Source: Myxococcales bacterium | Lineage (GTDB): Bacteria > Myxococcota_A > Polyangia > Haliangiales > Haliangiaceae | Reading direction: 5' to 3' | Assembly (NCBI GenBank): GCA_011526095.1 | Contig: WYBA01000281.1 | Location: forward strand, 1 to 40,795 | Length of the DNA: 40,795 nt | Shown here: one piece after another, positions 8,439 through 19,172 of the stretch | Layout of the letters: each line of letters begins with the position of its first letter | Numbering within the stretch: position 1 is the first letter of the stretch | The notes under the pieces: model-generated | The model's database searches: none | Told to the model about the DNA's origin: nothing | What the model saw: the letters and a program-made list of their open reading frames with translations, nothing else | Program-made: the position numbers and the translations under genes

Positions 8439-8445
8439 GGTCGCG

Positions 8446-11400
8446 ATGACCTCGACTCCTCGGCGTCATGCACTGGGGCTGGCGGCGACGACCTTCACCG
8501 GGACCTCGCGGTTCGAGGTCCGGCGCGTCCTCGGCGAGGGCGGGATGGGGACGGTCTACGAGGCGTTCGATCGCGAGCGCGGCATGCTGGTCGCGCTCAA
8601 GACCCTGCGCTGGCTCGACGCGCAGGGCATCTTCCGGTTCAAGACCGAGTTCCGCGCGCGCGCCGACCTCGAGCACCGCAACCTCGTCCGCCTCGGCGAG
8701 CTCCACCAGGACCGCGGCCACTGGTTCTTCACGATGGAGCTGCTCGAGGGCCGCGGGTTCCTGTCCGCGCTGCGCTACGACGACACGCCGTCGCACGACG
8801 CGCCGACCGCGCTCGATCTGGCGTCGCTGCCGGTCGACAGCTCGGCCGAGATCTCGCTGGCCGAGCCGCACACCGGGCGCGGTTACGACGAGCGCCGGGT
8901 CCGCGCGGCGCTGCGCCAGCTGGTCCACGGCCTCGACGCGCTCCACCGCACCGGCATGGTCCACCGCGACCTCAAGCCGTCGAACGTGCTGATCACGCAC
9001 AAGGGGCGGCTGGTCGTCCTCGACTTCGGCCTGGTGACCGAGCAGCGCCCGCGCGAGGTCAGCGATCCCGGCGTCGTCGGCACGGCCGCGTACATGGCGC
9101 CGGAGCAGGCGATGTCGGGCCAGGTCGGCCCGGCCGCTGACTGGTACTCGGTCGGCGTCATGTTGTACGAGGCGCTCACCGGGCGGCTGCCGGTCGACGG
9201 CACGCCGATCGAGATCCTGATGCGCAAGCAGAAGGAGCTGCCGCCGCCGCCGCACAAGCTCGCCGACGTGCCGATGGATCTGTCGAGCCTGTGCATGGAC
9301 CTGCTCGCGATCGATCCGGCGGCGCGGCCGACCGCGGCCGATCTGCTGCGCCGGCTCGCCGCGTCGAGCCTGGCCACCGGCGACGCGCCGTCGCCGTTCG
9401 TCGGCCGCGGCCGCGAGCTGCGCGCGCTCGAGCAGGCGCTCGACGACGCCGCGGCTGACGCGACGTTGACGGTGTGCATCGAGGGCGAGTCCGGGATCGG
9501 CAAGAGCAAGCTCGTCCGCCACTTCGTCGACGCGGTGGCGCGGCGCCGCCCCGACGTGCTGGTGCTCGCCGGGCGGTGCCACGAGCGCGAGACCGTGCCG
9601 TTCAAGGGCGTCGACGGCGTCGTCGACGCGCTGGCCCGGGCCTTGACCCGCGCGCCGCTGCTCGATCGCCACCTGCCGGCGCCGCCCGAGACCGCGGCGC
9701 TGGGGCAGATGTTCCCGGTGCTGCTGCGCGTCGCCGGGCTGGCGCGCCGCGCCGGCGCGCTGCCGTCGAGCCCGCTCGAGCTGCGCGCGCGCGCGTTCCG
9801 CGGCCTGCGCGAGCTGCTCCACGCGATGGCCCAGCGCAAGACGCTGGTGATCACGATCGACGACGTGCAGTGGGCCGACGCCGACAGCCTCGCGCTGCTC
9901 GGCGAGCTCCTCCACGCGCCGGCCGTGCCGCGGCTGCTGCTCGTGCTGACCCGGCGCGAGGTCGGCGGCGCGCTCGACCTGCCCGGGACGGTGCGGACGC
10001 TGACCCTGGGCCGGCTCGACGACGACGAGGCCGAGGCGCTGGTCCAGCTCGTCGCGCCGGAGCGCGAGCGCGAGTGCAAGGCGCTGGTCGCCGGCGCCGG
10101 CGGGCACCCGATGTTCCTGCGCGAGCTGCTGCGCCACGCCACGCCGCTGCGCGAGGCGCGGCTGCACGACGCGCTGTGGGCGCGGGTGTCGCGGCTCGAC
10201 GCCGACGCCCAGCGCATGCTCGAGCTGATCGTCGTCGCCGGGCGGCCGCTGCCGCAGTCGCTCGTCGCCGAGGCGCTCGGGCTCGACGCGCGGACCAGCG
10301 CCAAGTGGCTCGGCGTGCTGCGCGCGGCGTCGCTGGTGCGCACCGGCGGGACGCGCGCGGCCGACCCGGTCGAGCCCTACCACGATCGCGTCCGCGAGTC
10401 GGTGCTGTCGCGCGTCGCGCCGTCGCGCCGCCGCCGCTACCACGAGCGGCTCGCCGCGCTGCTGCTCGCCGGCGGCCTGGTCGACAAGGATCCGCTGGCG
10501 GTGGTGACGCACCTCGAGGCGGCCGGGCACGTCGACCGCGCCGCGGAGCTGGCGCAGCGCGCGGCGATGCGCGGCCTCGGCGCGGTCGCGTTCGATCAGA
10601 CCGCCGCGCTGTGCGAGGCCGCGCTGCGGCTCGGCGCCGGCGCGACCGAGGTCGACGTGCGCAGCGCGCTGATGCTGCGGCGGGCCGAGGCGCTGGCGTG
10701 CGCGGGCCGCGGCCCGATCGCCGCGGCGGCGTACCTCGAGGCGGCGGACCTGCTGGCGGGCGACGAGGCGTTCCAGTGTCGCCGCGCCGCGGCCGAGCAG
10801 CTGCTGGTGTCGGGCCACGTCATCGAGGGGCTGCAGCTGCTCGAGGACGTGCTCGCGGCGCTCGGGGAGCGCATCCCGCGGTCGCCGCAGGCGGCCAAGC
10901 GCGGGCTGGCGTGGCGGTGGCTGCGGCTGTGGGCGCGCGGCACGCGGTTCGTCGAGCGCCCGGCGGGGCAGGGCAAGCGCGACCAGCAGCTCCGGCTCGA
11001 CGTCTACCGCACGGCGTCGCTCGGGCTCGGCACCGTGGACCCGTTGACCGGCGCGACCTACCAGGCGCGCGCCGCGCACCTCGCGCTCGAGCTCGGCGAC
11101 AAGCGGCGGATCGCCTACGCGCTGTGCTACCACGCGATGTACGTCGCGGCGGCCGGCGGCTCGCACATCGCCGCGGCGCGCCGGCTCGTCGCGCAGTCGC
11201 GCGCGATCGCCGAGGAGTGCAAGAGCCCGTTCCTCCTCGGCTGGGCGCGCGTGGGCGAGGGCGTGACCGAGTACTTCGCCGGCAACCTCGGGATCGCGCC
11301 CGGGGTGCTGTCCGAGGGCGAGGCGCTGCTGCGCGAGCACACCGTCGGCACCGCGTCCGAGCTCAACCACCTGCGGATGTTCCTGTTGTGGGCGCTGCGC

Positions 11401-12102
11401 CGCTCCGGCTCGTTCGACGAGCTGCGCGCGCGCTACGTCGAGTACCTGCGCGACGCGATCCGCCGCGGCGATCGCTACGCGGCGACGACGTTCCGGTGGT
11501 CGGCCAACATCGTGTGGCTCGCGGCCGACGACGCCGCGCGCGCGCGCGCCGAGATCGACGCCGGGACGTGGAGCGAGCCCGAGCACGGCCTGCACCTGCA
11601 GCACTGGTTTCGCGCGCGCGCGCGCGCCGAGCTGGCGCTGTACGAGGGCGATCGCGGGCTGATCGCGGAGGCCGAGGCCGAGCTGCTCGCCTACAACGGC
11701 AGCGTGCTCGATCACGTCCAGGTCGTGCGCGCCGAGAACGCGATCGAGCTGGGCCGGATCGCGATCGTCAAGGGCGACGCCGCCGGCGCGCGCGCCGCGC
11801 TGGCGCGGGTGAGGCGCGATCGCATGCCGTACCTGCGGGCGATGTCGCAGCTCGTCGCCGCCGCGGCCGACGTGATCGACGGCAAGGTCGAGCGCGCGCG
11901 CGAGGAGCTCGAGGAGGCCGCGGCGCTGTCCGACGCCAGCGGGATGCCCGTGCTCGCCGCGCTGGCGCGCCGGCGGATCGGTCAGCTCGTGCCGGGCGAG
12001 GCCGGCGAGCCGGCGATCGCCGAGGCCGATCGCGTGCTGCGCGAGCACGGGGTCGTCGCGCCCGAGCGGTTCGCCCGCGCGTTCGCGACCTGGCCGGGGT
12101 AG
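8446..12102 (+). CDS. PknK-like Ser/Thr protein kinase fused to an AAA-type ATPase and helical repeats
   Basis: The chosen ATG gives 1218 residues and begins 20 residues before the kinase fold; frames further upstream are open but non-coding in look. Kinase domain about 22-300: glycine loop GEGGMGTVYEA (30-40), Lys52, HRDLKPSN from H173, DFG from D193, and APEQ, so it should be active. A roughly 40-residue insertion sits between strand 5 and helix E. At about 312, FVGRGREL starts an AAA_16/STAND-like ATPase with Walker A GESGIGKS (347-354) and Walker B ITIDDVQWAD (about 469-478). The remaining 500 residues are helical, TPR-like. PknK-type proteins use such modules as a signalling scaffold. 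No membrane segment, so cytoplasmic. The ligand sensed is unknown. Confidence 0.88.
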   Translation: MTSTPRRHALGLAATTFTGTSRFEVRRVLGEGGMGTVYEAFDRERGMLVALKTLRWLDAQGIFRFKTEFRARADLEHRNLVRLGELHQDRGHWFFTMELLEGRGFLSALRYDDTPSHDAPTALDLASLPVDSSAEISLAEPHTGRGYDERRVRAALRQLVHGLDALHRTGMVHRDLKPSNVLITHKGRLVVLDFGLVTEQRPREVSDPGVVGTAAYMAPEQAMSGQVGPAADWYSVGVMLYEALTGRLPVDGTPIEILMRKQKELPPPPHKLADVPMDLSSLCMDLLAIDPAARPTAADLLRRLAASSLATGDAPSPFVGRGRELRALEQALDDAAADATLTVCIEGESGIGKSKLVRHFVDAVARRRPDVLVLAGRCHERETVPFKGVDGVVDALARALTRAPLLDRHLPAPPETAALGQMFPVLLRVAGLARRAGALPSSPLELRARAFRGLRELLHAMAQRKTLVITIDDVQWADADSLALLGELLHAPAVPRLLLVLTRREVGGALDLPGTVRTLTLGRLDDDEAEALVQLVAPERERECKALVAGAGGHPMFLRELLRHATPLREARLHDALWARVSRLDADAQRMLELIVVAGRPLPQSLVAEALGLDARTSAKWLGVLRAASLVRTGGTRAADPVEPYHDRVRESVLSRVAPSRRRRYHERLAALLLAGGLVDKDPLAVVTHLEAAGHVDRAAELAQRAAMRGLGAVAFDQTAALCEAALRLGAGATEVDVRSALMLRRAEALACAGRGPIAAAAYLEAADLLAGDEAFQCRRAAAEQLLVSGHVIEGLQLLEDVLAALGERIPRSPQAAKRGLAWRWLRLWARGTRFVERPAGQGKRDQQLRLDVYRTASLGLGTVDPLTGATYQARAAHLALELGDKRRIAYALCYHAMYVAAAGGSHIAAARRLVAQSRAIAEECKSPFLLGWARVGEGVTEYFAGNLGIAPGVLSEGEALLREHTVGTASELNHLRMFLLWALRRSGSFDELRARYVEYLRDAIRRGDRYAATTFRWSANIVWLAADDAARARAEIDAGTWSEPEHGLHLQHWFRARARAELALYEGDRGLIAEAEAELLAYNGSVLDHVQVVRAENAIELGRIAIVKGDAAGARAALARVRRDRMPYLRAMSQLVAAAADVIDGKVERAREELEEAAALSDASGMPVLAALARRRIGQLVPGEAGEPAIAEADRVLREHGVVAPERFARAFATWPG

Positions 12103-12123
12103 CGCGCGCGGGGCTACGCGGCG

Positions 12124-12696
12124 CTACCCGTTCGGCGCGCCCCACGGGCCGTCGTGGCCGACGACGGCGTCGAGCTGCGCGCGCAGCGCGGCGGCGCGGG
12201 CGCGGTGGGCGCGCCAGGCGTCGCGGTCCGTGCCCGACGCGAGCAGCGCCAGCGCGGGCGTCTTGCCGGCGGCGATCGCGGCGACGCCGGCGAGCCCGGC
12301 GAGCGCGAGCTGGTCGGCGCGCACCGCGAGCCCGACGAGGACGACGGCGCCGAGAGCGAGCGACGCGACGAGCACGCCGAGCGCGGCCGGGCGTGGCTCG
12401 CGGATCGGCCACCAGGTCAGCTGCGGCCGCTGCTCGATCCACTGGCCCGTGGCGGTGGCGAGCTCGCGCTGGACGCGCAGCGCGTCGGTCAGCGCGCGCG
12501 CGTGCTCGGCCCGCGCGGTGATCGCGGCGGCGTCCTCGGCGAGCTGGGTCCAGGCCGCGCCGCCCGCGCGGTGGATCCGGAGCCGGGCGCCGCACCACGG
12601 GCACTCGGCGTCGGCGTCGACGTCGTCGGGGCCGGGCTCGGCGTCGATCGTGCCGTCGCAGTTCGCGCACGCGACCCTGACGAGGGTCGCGGTCAC
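12124..12696 (-). CDS. Zinc-ribbon membrane protein (short)
   Basis: The protein has 190 residues and starts with GTG, overlapping the stop of the upstream zinc-ribbon gene by 4 bp. A rubredoxin-like zinc ribbon is at the N-terminus (CANC at about 10-13 and CPWCG about 20 residues later). A helical stretch follows, then two hydrophobic segments (PAALGVLVASLALGAVVLVG and LALAGLAGVAAIAAG) and a charged helix. It repeats the plan of its larger neighbour, suggesting an old duplication or partner subunits. No family recognised. It is last in a five-gene chain of overlapping genes. Confidence 0.72.
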   Translation of the reverse strand: MTATLVRVACANCDGTIDAEPGPDDVDADAECPWCGARLRIHRAGGAAWTQLAEDAAAITARAEHARALTDALRVQRELATATGQWIEQRPQLTWWPIREPRPAALGVLVASLALGAVVLVGLAVRADQLALAGLAGVAAIAAGKTPALALLASGTDRDAWRAHRARAAALRAQLDAVVGHDGPWGAPNG

Positions 12697-13913
12697 GGCG
12701 CGGCCTCGAGCGAGGCCACGGCGCGGGCGCGGCGGCGGTCGAGCTCGGCGAGCCGCGCGCGGTGGTCGCGGCGCCACGCCAGGTCGAGCCGGACGACGTG
12801 CGCGGCGAGCGCGGCGGTGGCGACGGCCGCGGCCGCGGCGACGGCGGTGGCGAGCCCGCCGCGGGTGCCCTCGGCGGCGTAGGCCGAGAGCGCGAGCGGC
12901 GGCGCGGCGAGCAGCAGCATCGCGGTCCACCCGCCGCCGGTCTCGCCGGCGAGCGCGGTGCGCTCGACCGCGAGCACGGACAGCTCGCGCTCGGCGGTCT
13001 CGATGCGCAGCCCGCCGAGCAGGCCGGTCGTGGCGGCGCCGGCGTGGGCGACGCGGGCGGTGGCGGAGGCGAGGGAGGGCTGGTCCTTCGACTGCGGGCT
13101 CGCTGGCGCTCGCCCTCCGCTCAGGACGAGCGGGGAGGATGCGGGCACTGGCGCTGCGGGCGACGTCCTTCGGCACGGGCCTCGCTCGCGCTCGGCCCTG
13201 CTCAGGATGAGCGGGGGAGACGGAGACGGCGGCGGAGACGGAGACGGAGACAGAGACGGAGACGGGGACGGAGACGGAGACGGAGACAGAGACGGAGACG
13301 GCGGCGGAGACGGAGACGGAGACAGAGACGGAGACGGAGACGGAGACGGAGACGGGGACGGAGACGGAGACGGAGACAGAGACGGAGACGGAGACGGATC
13401 CGTAGACGGCAGCTCGCCGCGGGCGAGGGCGGCGCGCTCGGCCTCGAACCTCTCGCCGGCGCGCCAGGTGGCGTCCTTCTGGCGCTCGAGCTCGGCGCGG
13501 CGGCGGGCGCGGGCGCGCGACCGTACGGCCTCGGCCGCGAGGGTGATCGCGGCGATGGCGACGACGGCGAGCCCGAGCCACGCGTCTGGGAGCTGGTACG
13601 TCCACCACGCGCCGGCCGCGACGCCGAGCGCGCCGCCGACGACGGCCGGGCCGGCGGAGCCGAGCCCGCGCAGCTCGGCGACGATCGCCTCGTGGCGCTC
13701 CTCGAGCCGCAGCAGCTCGCGCTCGACCACCGCGAGGCGCGCGCGCTGCTCCATCGCGGCCAGCCCGGTGACGACCGCGAGGCGCGCGGCGCCCTCCTCG
13801 GCGACGACCTGCAGGCGCGCGCCGCAGTGGGCGCACGACAGCCGGGCCACGCCCCGGGGCACCGCGATCGCCGCGCCGCACCGCGCGCACGGCAGCGGCG
13901 CCGCCGCGCTCAC
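12693..13913 (-). CDS. Zinc-ribbon membrane protein with Ser/Pro repeat linker
   Basis: The protein has 406 residues with a GTG start overlapping the amidohydrolase stop by 4 bp. The N-terminal zinc ribbon has CARCG and CAHCG knuckles (about residues 9 and 29). A coiled-coil-like Glu/Arg helix comes next, then two membrane segments (about 85-130) and an Arg/Glu helix. The middle is a Ser-Pro repeat of about 60 residues from a hexanucleotide array. After it come two peptides that look like translated REP-like palindromes (LILSRAERERG, LVLSGGRAPAS..SKD). The C-terminal part repeats the helix/two-membrane-segment/helix plan. The linker composition differs completely from the flanks, so the insert is probably recent and tolerated as a flexible spacer. 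Function unknown. Confidence 0.72.
   Translation of the reverse strand: MSAAAPLPCARCGAAIAVPRGVARLSCAHCGARLQVVAEEGAARLAVVTGLAAMEQRARLAVVERELLRLEERHEAIVAELRGLGSAGPAVVGGALGVAAGAWWTYQLPDAWLGLAVVAIAAITLAAEAVRSRARARRRAELERQKDATWRAGERFEAERAALARGELPSTDPSPSPSLSPSPSPSPSPSPSPSPSLSPSPSPPPSPSLSPSPSPSPSPSLSPSPSPPPSPSPPLILSRAERERGPCRRTSPAAPVPASSPLVLSGGRAPASPQSKDQPSLASATARVAHAGAATTGLLGGLRIETAERELSVLAVERTALAGETGGGWTAMLLLAAPPLALSAYAAEGTRGGLATAVAAAAAVATAALAAHVVRLDLAWRRDHRARLAELDRRRARAVASLEAAP
13083..13217. repeat. Two REP-like palindromic elements inside a coding region
   Basis: Two related sequences, 13083-13137 and 13165-13217, share a GTCCTTCG left end and a CTCAGGA[CT]GAGCGGGG right end about 30 bases later. 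In each, the GTCCT at the left pairs with AGGAC or AGGAT at the right. The first copy also has perfect CCGCTC/GAGCGG arms around AGGAC. The translated product (LVLS...SKD) is the kind of peptide left by common bacterial REP elements. No further copy seen in the window. Confidence 0.65.
13216..13395. repeat. Hexanucleotide tandem array, 30 units in phase
   Basis: GGAGAC and its variants (AGAGAC, GGGGAC, GGCGGC) run for 180 bases without loss of 6-bp phase. The GGCGGC variant recurs at 13228 and 13300, 72 bases apart, so a 12-unit block was also duplicated. On the minus strand it encodes Ser-Pro repeats with a few Leu and Pro substitutions. A change in copy number always keeps the reading frame. 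Confidence 0.9.
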
Positions 13914-15283
13914 GCCAGCGGCCTGCCCGGCGTCATCGTGTCGGTGAACGCCACGAGCTGCCCCACCGGCTCGCCGAGCACCTGGCCGTCGCGCATCACG
14001 ACGTGCCCGCGCACCACCGTCGCCATCGGCCAGCCGGTCACCTTCATCCCGTCGAACGGCGTCCACCCGACGCGCGTCGCCTGCTCGCCGTTGCGGATCG
14101 TCCGCCGCGCCGCGAGATCGACCAGCGTGAGGTCCGCGTCGCCGCCGACGACCAGCCGGCCCTTGCCGGCGAGCCCGTAGATCCGCGCCGGGCCGGCGCA
14201 GCACACGTCGACCATCCGCTCGAGCGTGAGGTGGCCCTGCGCGACGTGGTCGAGCATCAGCGGCACCAGCGTCTGCACGCCGGGCATCCCCGACGGCGAC
14301 TGCGGGTACGGCCGGTGCTTCTCGTCCGCCGTGTGCGGCGCGTGGTCGCTGCCGATCGCGTCGATCACGCCGCTGCGCACGGCCTCCCACAGCGCGTCGC
14401 GGTGGCGCGCGTCGCGGATCGGCGGGTTCATCTGCGCCAGGGTGCCGAGGCGCTCGTAGCACTCGGGCGCGGCGAGCGTGAGGTGCTGGGGCGTGACCTC
14501 GCACGTCGCGACGTGCTTGCACAGCGCGAGCAGGTCGAGCTCCTCGGCGGTGGTGACGTGCAGGACGTGGATCGGCCGGCCGAACCTCCGCGCCAGCGCC
14601 AGGATCCGCCAGGTCGCGGTGACCGCGGTCTCGACGTCGCGCCACTGGGGGTGGGCGCGCGGGTGCGCCGCCTCGGCCGCGAGGTGGCGGCGGGCGCGTA
14701 GCCGGGCCTCGTCCTCGGCGTGGATCGCGACGCGGCGGCGACCGCGCGACAGGATCCGCGCCAGCCGCTCGTCGTCGTCGACCAGCAGCCGCCCGGTCGA
14801 GCTGCCCATGAACACCTTGACGCCCGCGCACCCGGGCAGCACCTCGAGGTCGTCGAGGTCCTCGGCGTTGTCGCCGCCCGGTCCCGCCGCGGCGCCGACG
14901 AAGAACGCGATGTCGCAGCGGACGCGCCCGCGCGCCGCGGCGACCTTGTCGGCGAGCGCGGCCGCGGTCGTCGTCGGCGGCTCGGTGTTGGGCATCTCGA
15001 GCACCGCGGTCACGCCGCCGAGCACGGCCGCCGTCGTGCCGGTTGCGAGGTCCTCCTTGTGGACGAGGCCGGGCTCGCGGAAGTGGACCTGCGGGTCGAT
15101 CACGCCGGGCAGGACGTGCAGGCCGCTGGCGTCGAGCTCGGCCGCCGCGGTCGCGCGCGCGAGGTCGCCGATCGCGGCGATCCGGCCCTCGCGCGTGCCG
15201 ACGTCGCCGCGCGCGGTGCCGCCCGGCGTCACGACCGTGCCGCCGCGGACGATCAGATCGAACGGCAGGTCGCTCAGGCTCAC
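13910..15283 (-). CDS. Dihydroorotase-like cyclic amidohydrolase
   Basis: The protein has 457 residues and starts with GTG, overlapping the biotin-carrier stop by 4 bp. The amidohydrolase barrel is complete: [12 protein letters not shown] (metal site; Gln replaces the first His of the usual HxH, as in a known dihydroorotase subgroup), [13 protein letters not shown] with the Lys that would be carbamylated, [15 protein letters not shown], and [10 protein letters not shown] with the catalytic Asp. The family converts dihydroorotate and carbamoyl-aspartate in pyrimidine synthesis; allantoinases and hydantoinases share the fold. No other pyr gene is nearby, and it sits in a carboxylase operon, so a substrate other than dihydroorotate is possible. 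Dihydroorotase is still the most likely label. Confidence 0.82.
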   Translation of the reverse strand: MSLSDLPFDLIVRGGTVVTPGGTARGDVGTREGRIAAIGDLARATAAAELDASGLHVLPGVIDPQVHFREPGLVHKEDLATGTTAAVLGGVTAVLEMPNTEPPTTTAAALADKVAAARGRVRCDIAFFVGAAAGPGGDNAEDLDDLEVLPGCAGVKVFMGSSTGRLLVDDDERLARILSRGRRRVAIHAEDEARLRARRHLAAEAAHPRAHPQWRDVETAVTATWRILALARRFGRPIHVLHVTTAEELDLLALCKHVATCEVTPQHLTLAAPECYERLGTLAQMNPPIRDARHRDALWEAVRSGVIDAIGSDHAPHTADEKHRPYPQSPSGMPGVQTLVPLMLDHVAQGHLTLERMVDVCCAGPARIYGLAGKGRLVVGGDADLTLVDLAARRTIRNGEQATRVGWTPFDGMKVTGWPMATVVRGHVVMRDGQVLGEPVGQLVAFTDTMTPGRPLA

Positions 15284-15902
15284 GCGGGCTCCAGCCGCAG
15301 GATCACGGCGCCGGCCTCGACGTCCTGCTCGTCGACGACCTCGATCGCGGTGACCCGCGCCGCCTCGGGCAGCCCGAGCTCGCCCGCGTCGTAGATCACG
15401 CGGTTGAACGTCTTCATCACCTCGAGCATGCACACGGTGTGGCCGTCGCGGATGACGTCGCCGACGGCGACGAACGGCGGCTTGCCCGGTGCCGGCCGGC
15501 CGTAGAACCGGCCGCTCGTCGGCGCCGCGAACGCCAGCCCGGCGCCGGCCGTCGAGGCCGCGGTGGTCGTGCTCGCCGCCGCGCCGGCCTCGGCCGCGCG
15601 CGACGGATCGAGCCGGTACAGCCGCGCGCCGTGGCCGACGGGGACGCGCGCGCGCCCGGCCGCGCCGTCGGCGATCGCGATCACCACGCCCCGCGCCGTC
15701 GCCGGCGCGTCGACGCGGATCGCCGCGCCGAGGACGTGGAGCCAGCCGATCGCGTCGCCCGGGCGCACGAGCTGGCCGGGGCGCAGCGCCGGCTCCCACA
15801 GCCCGACGCCGGGCGAGGTGACGTCGACCTGTCCGGGCGCGCCGCCGTCGGCTCCCGGGGCCGCGGCCCCGGCGATCGCGTGGGGCGCGTGGGTGACCGA
15901 GC

Positions 15903-15906
<4 letters not shown>
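15280..15906 (-). CDS. Biotin carboxyl carrier protein with two biotinyl-like domains
   Basis: The protein has 208 residues. The C-terminal half (about 129-206) is a biotinyl domain: [38 protein letters not shown], read in two parts, with Lys165 of EVMK as the biotin site. Residues about 27-103 look like a second barrel ([11 protein letters not shown]...[14 protein letters not shown]...APATARGVV) but lack the EVMK/EAMK lysine, so this copy cannot be biotinylated. A Ser/Thr/Ala linker joins the two. Standard AccB has an N-terminal linker, not a degenerate barrel. It overlaps both neighbours by 4 bp and should carry carboxyl groups between the biotin carboxylase at 28205-29590 and the carboxyltransferase upstream. 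Confidence 0.82.
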
Positions 15907-17633
<1,727 letters not shown>

Positions 17634-17643
17634 GGGCGCGCCG

Positions 17644-17649
17644 ACGCTA
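17644..17649 (-). promoter_or_regulatory. Possible extended -10 of the carboxyltransferase operon
   Basis: On the minus strand TGC-TAGCGT lies with its last base 10 bases before the ATG. The TGn before the hexamer is the extended -10 form. There is no Shine-Dalgarno, so the mRNA would have almost no leader. Confidence 0.35.
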
Positions 17650-17744
17650 GCACAGCCGCGGGGTTGGCCCGGGGGACCGGCAAGGCGCGGCCGCGTCAGT
17701 TCGTCCCCCTCCCGGCCCCCGGGGAGTGCGACCATGACCCCGGG

Positions 17745-18263
17745 ATGTCGCCGCCGCTCCGCGTGCTCCTGGCCATGGTCGACCCGGTCGCCCGCCAGCT
17801 CGTCTCGGGCTGGCTCACCGGCGCGGGGCTCGGCGTGGTCCCGGTCGGCGACGCTGGCGCGATCGCGGCCGCGCTGATCGACCACCAGGCCGACGCGGTC
17901 GTCGTCGGGCCCGAGGCGCCGGCCGCGACGCTGCACGCGCTGCCCGCGTGGCTGCCGGTGGTCCAGCTCCAGTCGTCGCGCGAGCTGCCGCGGCGCTCCG
18001 ACGCGCGCGTCGAGCGCGTGCGCGGCGCGGAGGAGTTGATCGTCGCGCTGCGCCGGGTGACGCAGCTCGCCGAGGGCTCGCAGCGCGGGCTGCCGGCCGT
18101 GCCGCGGATCGTTGCGGCGCCGTCGCCGCTGCCGCCGCCGCCGTCGCGCGCGCCGTCGCCGTCGCCCGCCGCCGACAGCGCGGGCGTCCCCGCCTACGTC
18201 TCCGACCACGACGAGCCGTCGCTCGTGATCGACGTCAGCGACCTGCCGACGACGCGCCGCTGA
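17745..18263 (+). CDS. Receiver-like (pseudo-receiver) protein
   Basis: The protein has 172 residues. Residues 5-115 have the alternating pattern of a response-regulator receiver ([24 protein letters not shown] at the start, then [14 protein letters not shown]). The acidic first-strand Asp is present (VDP), but the third strand ends in VVVGPEA where the phosphorylated Asp is expected. It probably is not phosphorylated. A Pro/Ser-rich linker (PSPLPPPPS) and a short acidic tail ([13 protein letters not shown]) follow. No output domain. It is divergent from the carboxylase operon (111 bp apart) and 170 bp before the YqiJ-like gene. The start is uncertain; no good Shine-Dalgarno. Confidence 0.65.
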   Translation: MSPPLRVLLAMVDPVARQLVSGWLTGAGLGVVPVGDAGAIAAALIDHQADAVVVGPEAPAATLHALPAWLPVVQLQSSRELPRRSDARVERVRGAEELIVALRRVTQLAEGSQRGLPAVPRIVAAPSPLPPPPSRAPSPSPAADSAGVPAYVSDHDEPSLVIDVSDLPTTRR

Positions 18264-18433
18264 CCGCGCGGCGTCGCGGCGCGGCCGTGGCAACCCGCGG
18301 CAATCGCCGCCACTTCGGGTTCTGCCGTGCTTGAAATCGTGCACGCTGTGGACCGATTGTTCGCGGTGCCAGTGGCGCGGGGGCTGGCACGGACGCATCT
18401 GAGATCGCGTCCTCGCGCCGCGCGGGCCCATCC

Positions 18434-19168
18434 ATGACCGACCTCCTCGACGCCAGCGTCCAGTTCCCCACGGTGATCTTCACGATCGGCCTGGGCATCG
18501 CGCTCGTCTACTGGGTGTTCGTGCTGCTCGGCGCGCTCGACGTCGACCTGCTCGGCGGCGGCGACGTCGCGGGCGCCGGCAAGGGCGTCGGCGACGCGCT
18601 CGTCGGCGGCGGCAAGGCGGGCGCGGAGCTCGCGACCAAGCCCGACGTCGCGGCCAAGCCGGGCGACGCGCACGGCGGCGTGTGGGACGCGCTCGGGCTG
18701 GCGTCGGTGCCGGTCACGGTCTCGGTGTCATTCGTGATGCTCGTCGGCTGGACCGCGTCGGTCCTCGGCATGCACTGGGGCGGCGCCGCGCTCGGCGCGC
18801 TCGGCGGGTGGCTGTCGCCGATCATCTTCGTCGTCGCCGCGCTGCTCGCGATCGTCCTCGCGGGCGTGCTGGCGCGTCCGCTCGCGCCGGTGTTCGCGGT
18901 GCGCGAGGGCAAGACCAACGCCGACTACGTCGGGCACACCTGCACCGTGACCACCGGCCACGTCGACGACGGCTTCGGCCAGGCGACGGTCGAGGACGGC
19001 GGCACGGTGCTGGTCATCCCGGTGCGGTGCGACCGCCCGGGCGCGCTCGCGCGCGGCGGGCGCGCGCTGATCATCGAGTTCGATGCGTCGCGGCAGGCGT
19101 ACGTGGTGGAGCCTGCCGATCCGTTCGAGATGGCCAAGGTCGAGGCGAAGACCGAGGAGAAGGAGTGA
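18434..19168 (+). CDS. YqiJ-like (DUF1449/NfeD-related) membrane protein with OB-fold
   Basis: The protein has 244 residues. Membrane helices are at about 14-36, 95-120 and 130-156. A Gly/Ala-rich cytoplasmic loop lies between the first two. The C-terminal part (about 160-230) reads [39 protein letters not shown] and [17 protein letters not shown], the OB-fold of NfeD and YqiJ proteins. In E. coli, yqiJ lies next to the flotillin yqiK; here a flotillin follows 4 bp downstream, which supports the assignment. These pairs are thought to organise membrane microdomains. A Lys/Glu-rich tail ends the protein. Homology to YqiJ is by architecture and context. Confidence 0.75.
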   Translation: MTDLLDASVQFPTVIFTIGLGIALVYWVFVLLGALDVDLLGGGDVAGAGKGVGDALVGGGKAGAELATKPDVAAKPGDAHGGVWDALGLASVPVTVSVSFVMLVGWTASVLGMHWGGAALGALGGWLSPIIFVVAALLAIVLAGVLARPLAPVFAVREGKTNADYVGHTCTVTTGHVDDGFGQATVEDGGTVLVIPVRCDRPGALARGGRALIIEFDASRQAYVVEPADPFEMAKVEAKTEEKE

Positions 19169-19172
19169 GGCG

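Noticed and set aside
7990..8445. Upstream extension of the kinase reading frame by 152 codons
   Set aside because: It would overlap the porin gene on the other strand and adds Arg/Pro/Gly-rich sequence without a domain; the ATG at 8446 is close to the kinase fold.
12103..12123. Terminator between convergent kinase and zinc-ribbon genes
   Set aside because: No stem-loop or T-run in the 21-bp gap; the gap at 6635-6650 likewise shows none.
13216..13395. CRISPR-like regular repeat
   Set aside because: Six-base units without spacers; it is a coding minisatellite.
13910..15283. Loss of the first metal His in the dihydroorotase as sign of a dead enzyme
   Set aside because: QxH in place of HxH occurs in a recognised dihydroorotase subgroup, and all other ligands are present.
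18385..18400. TGGCACG resembling a sigma-54 -24 element before the YqiJ-like gene
   Set aside because: The -12 position reads CATC in place of TTGC; no enhancer-binding activator is nearby.
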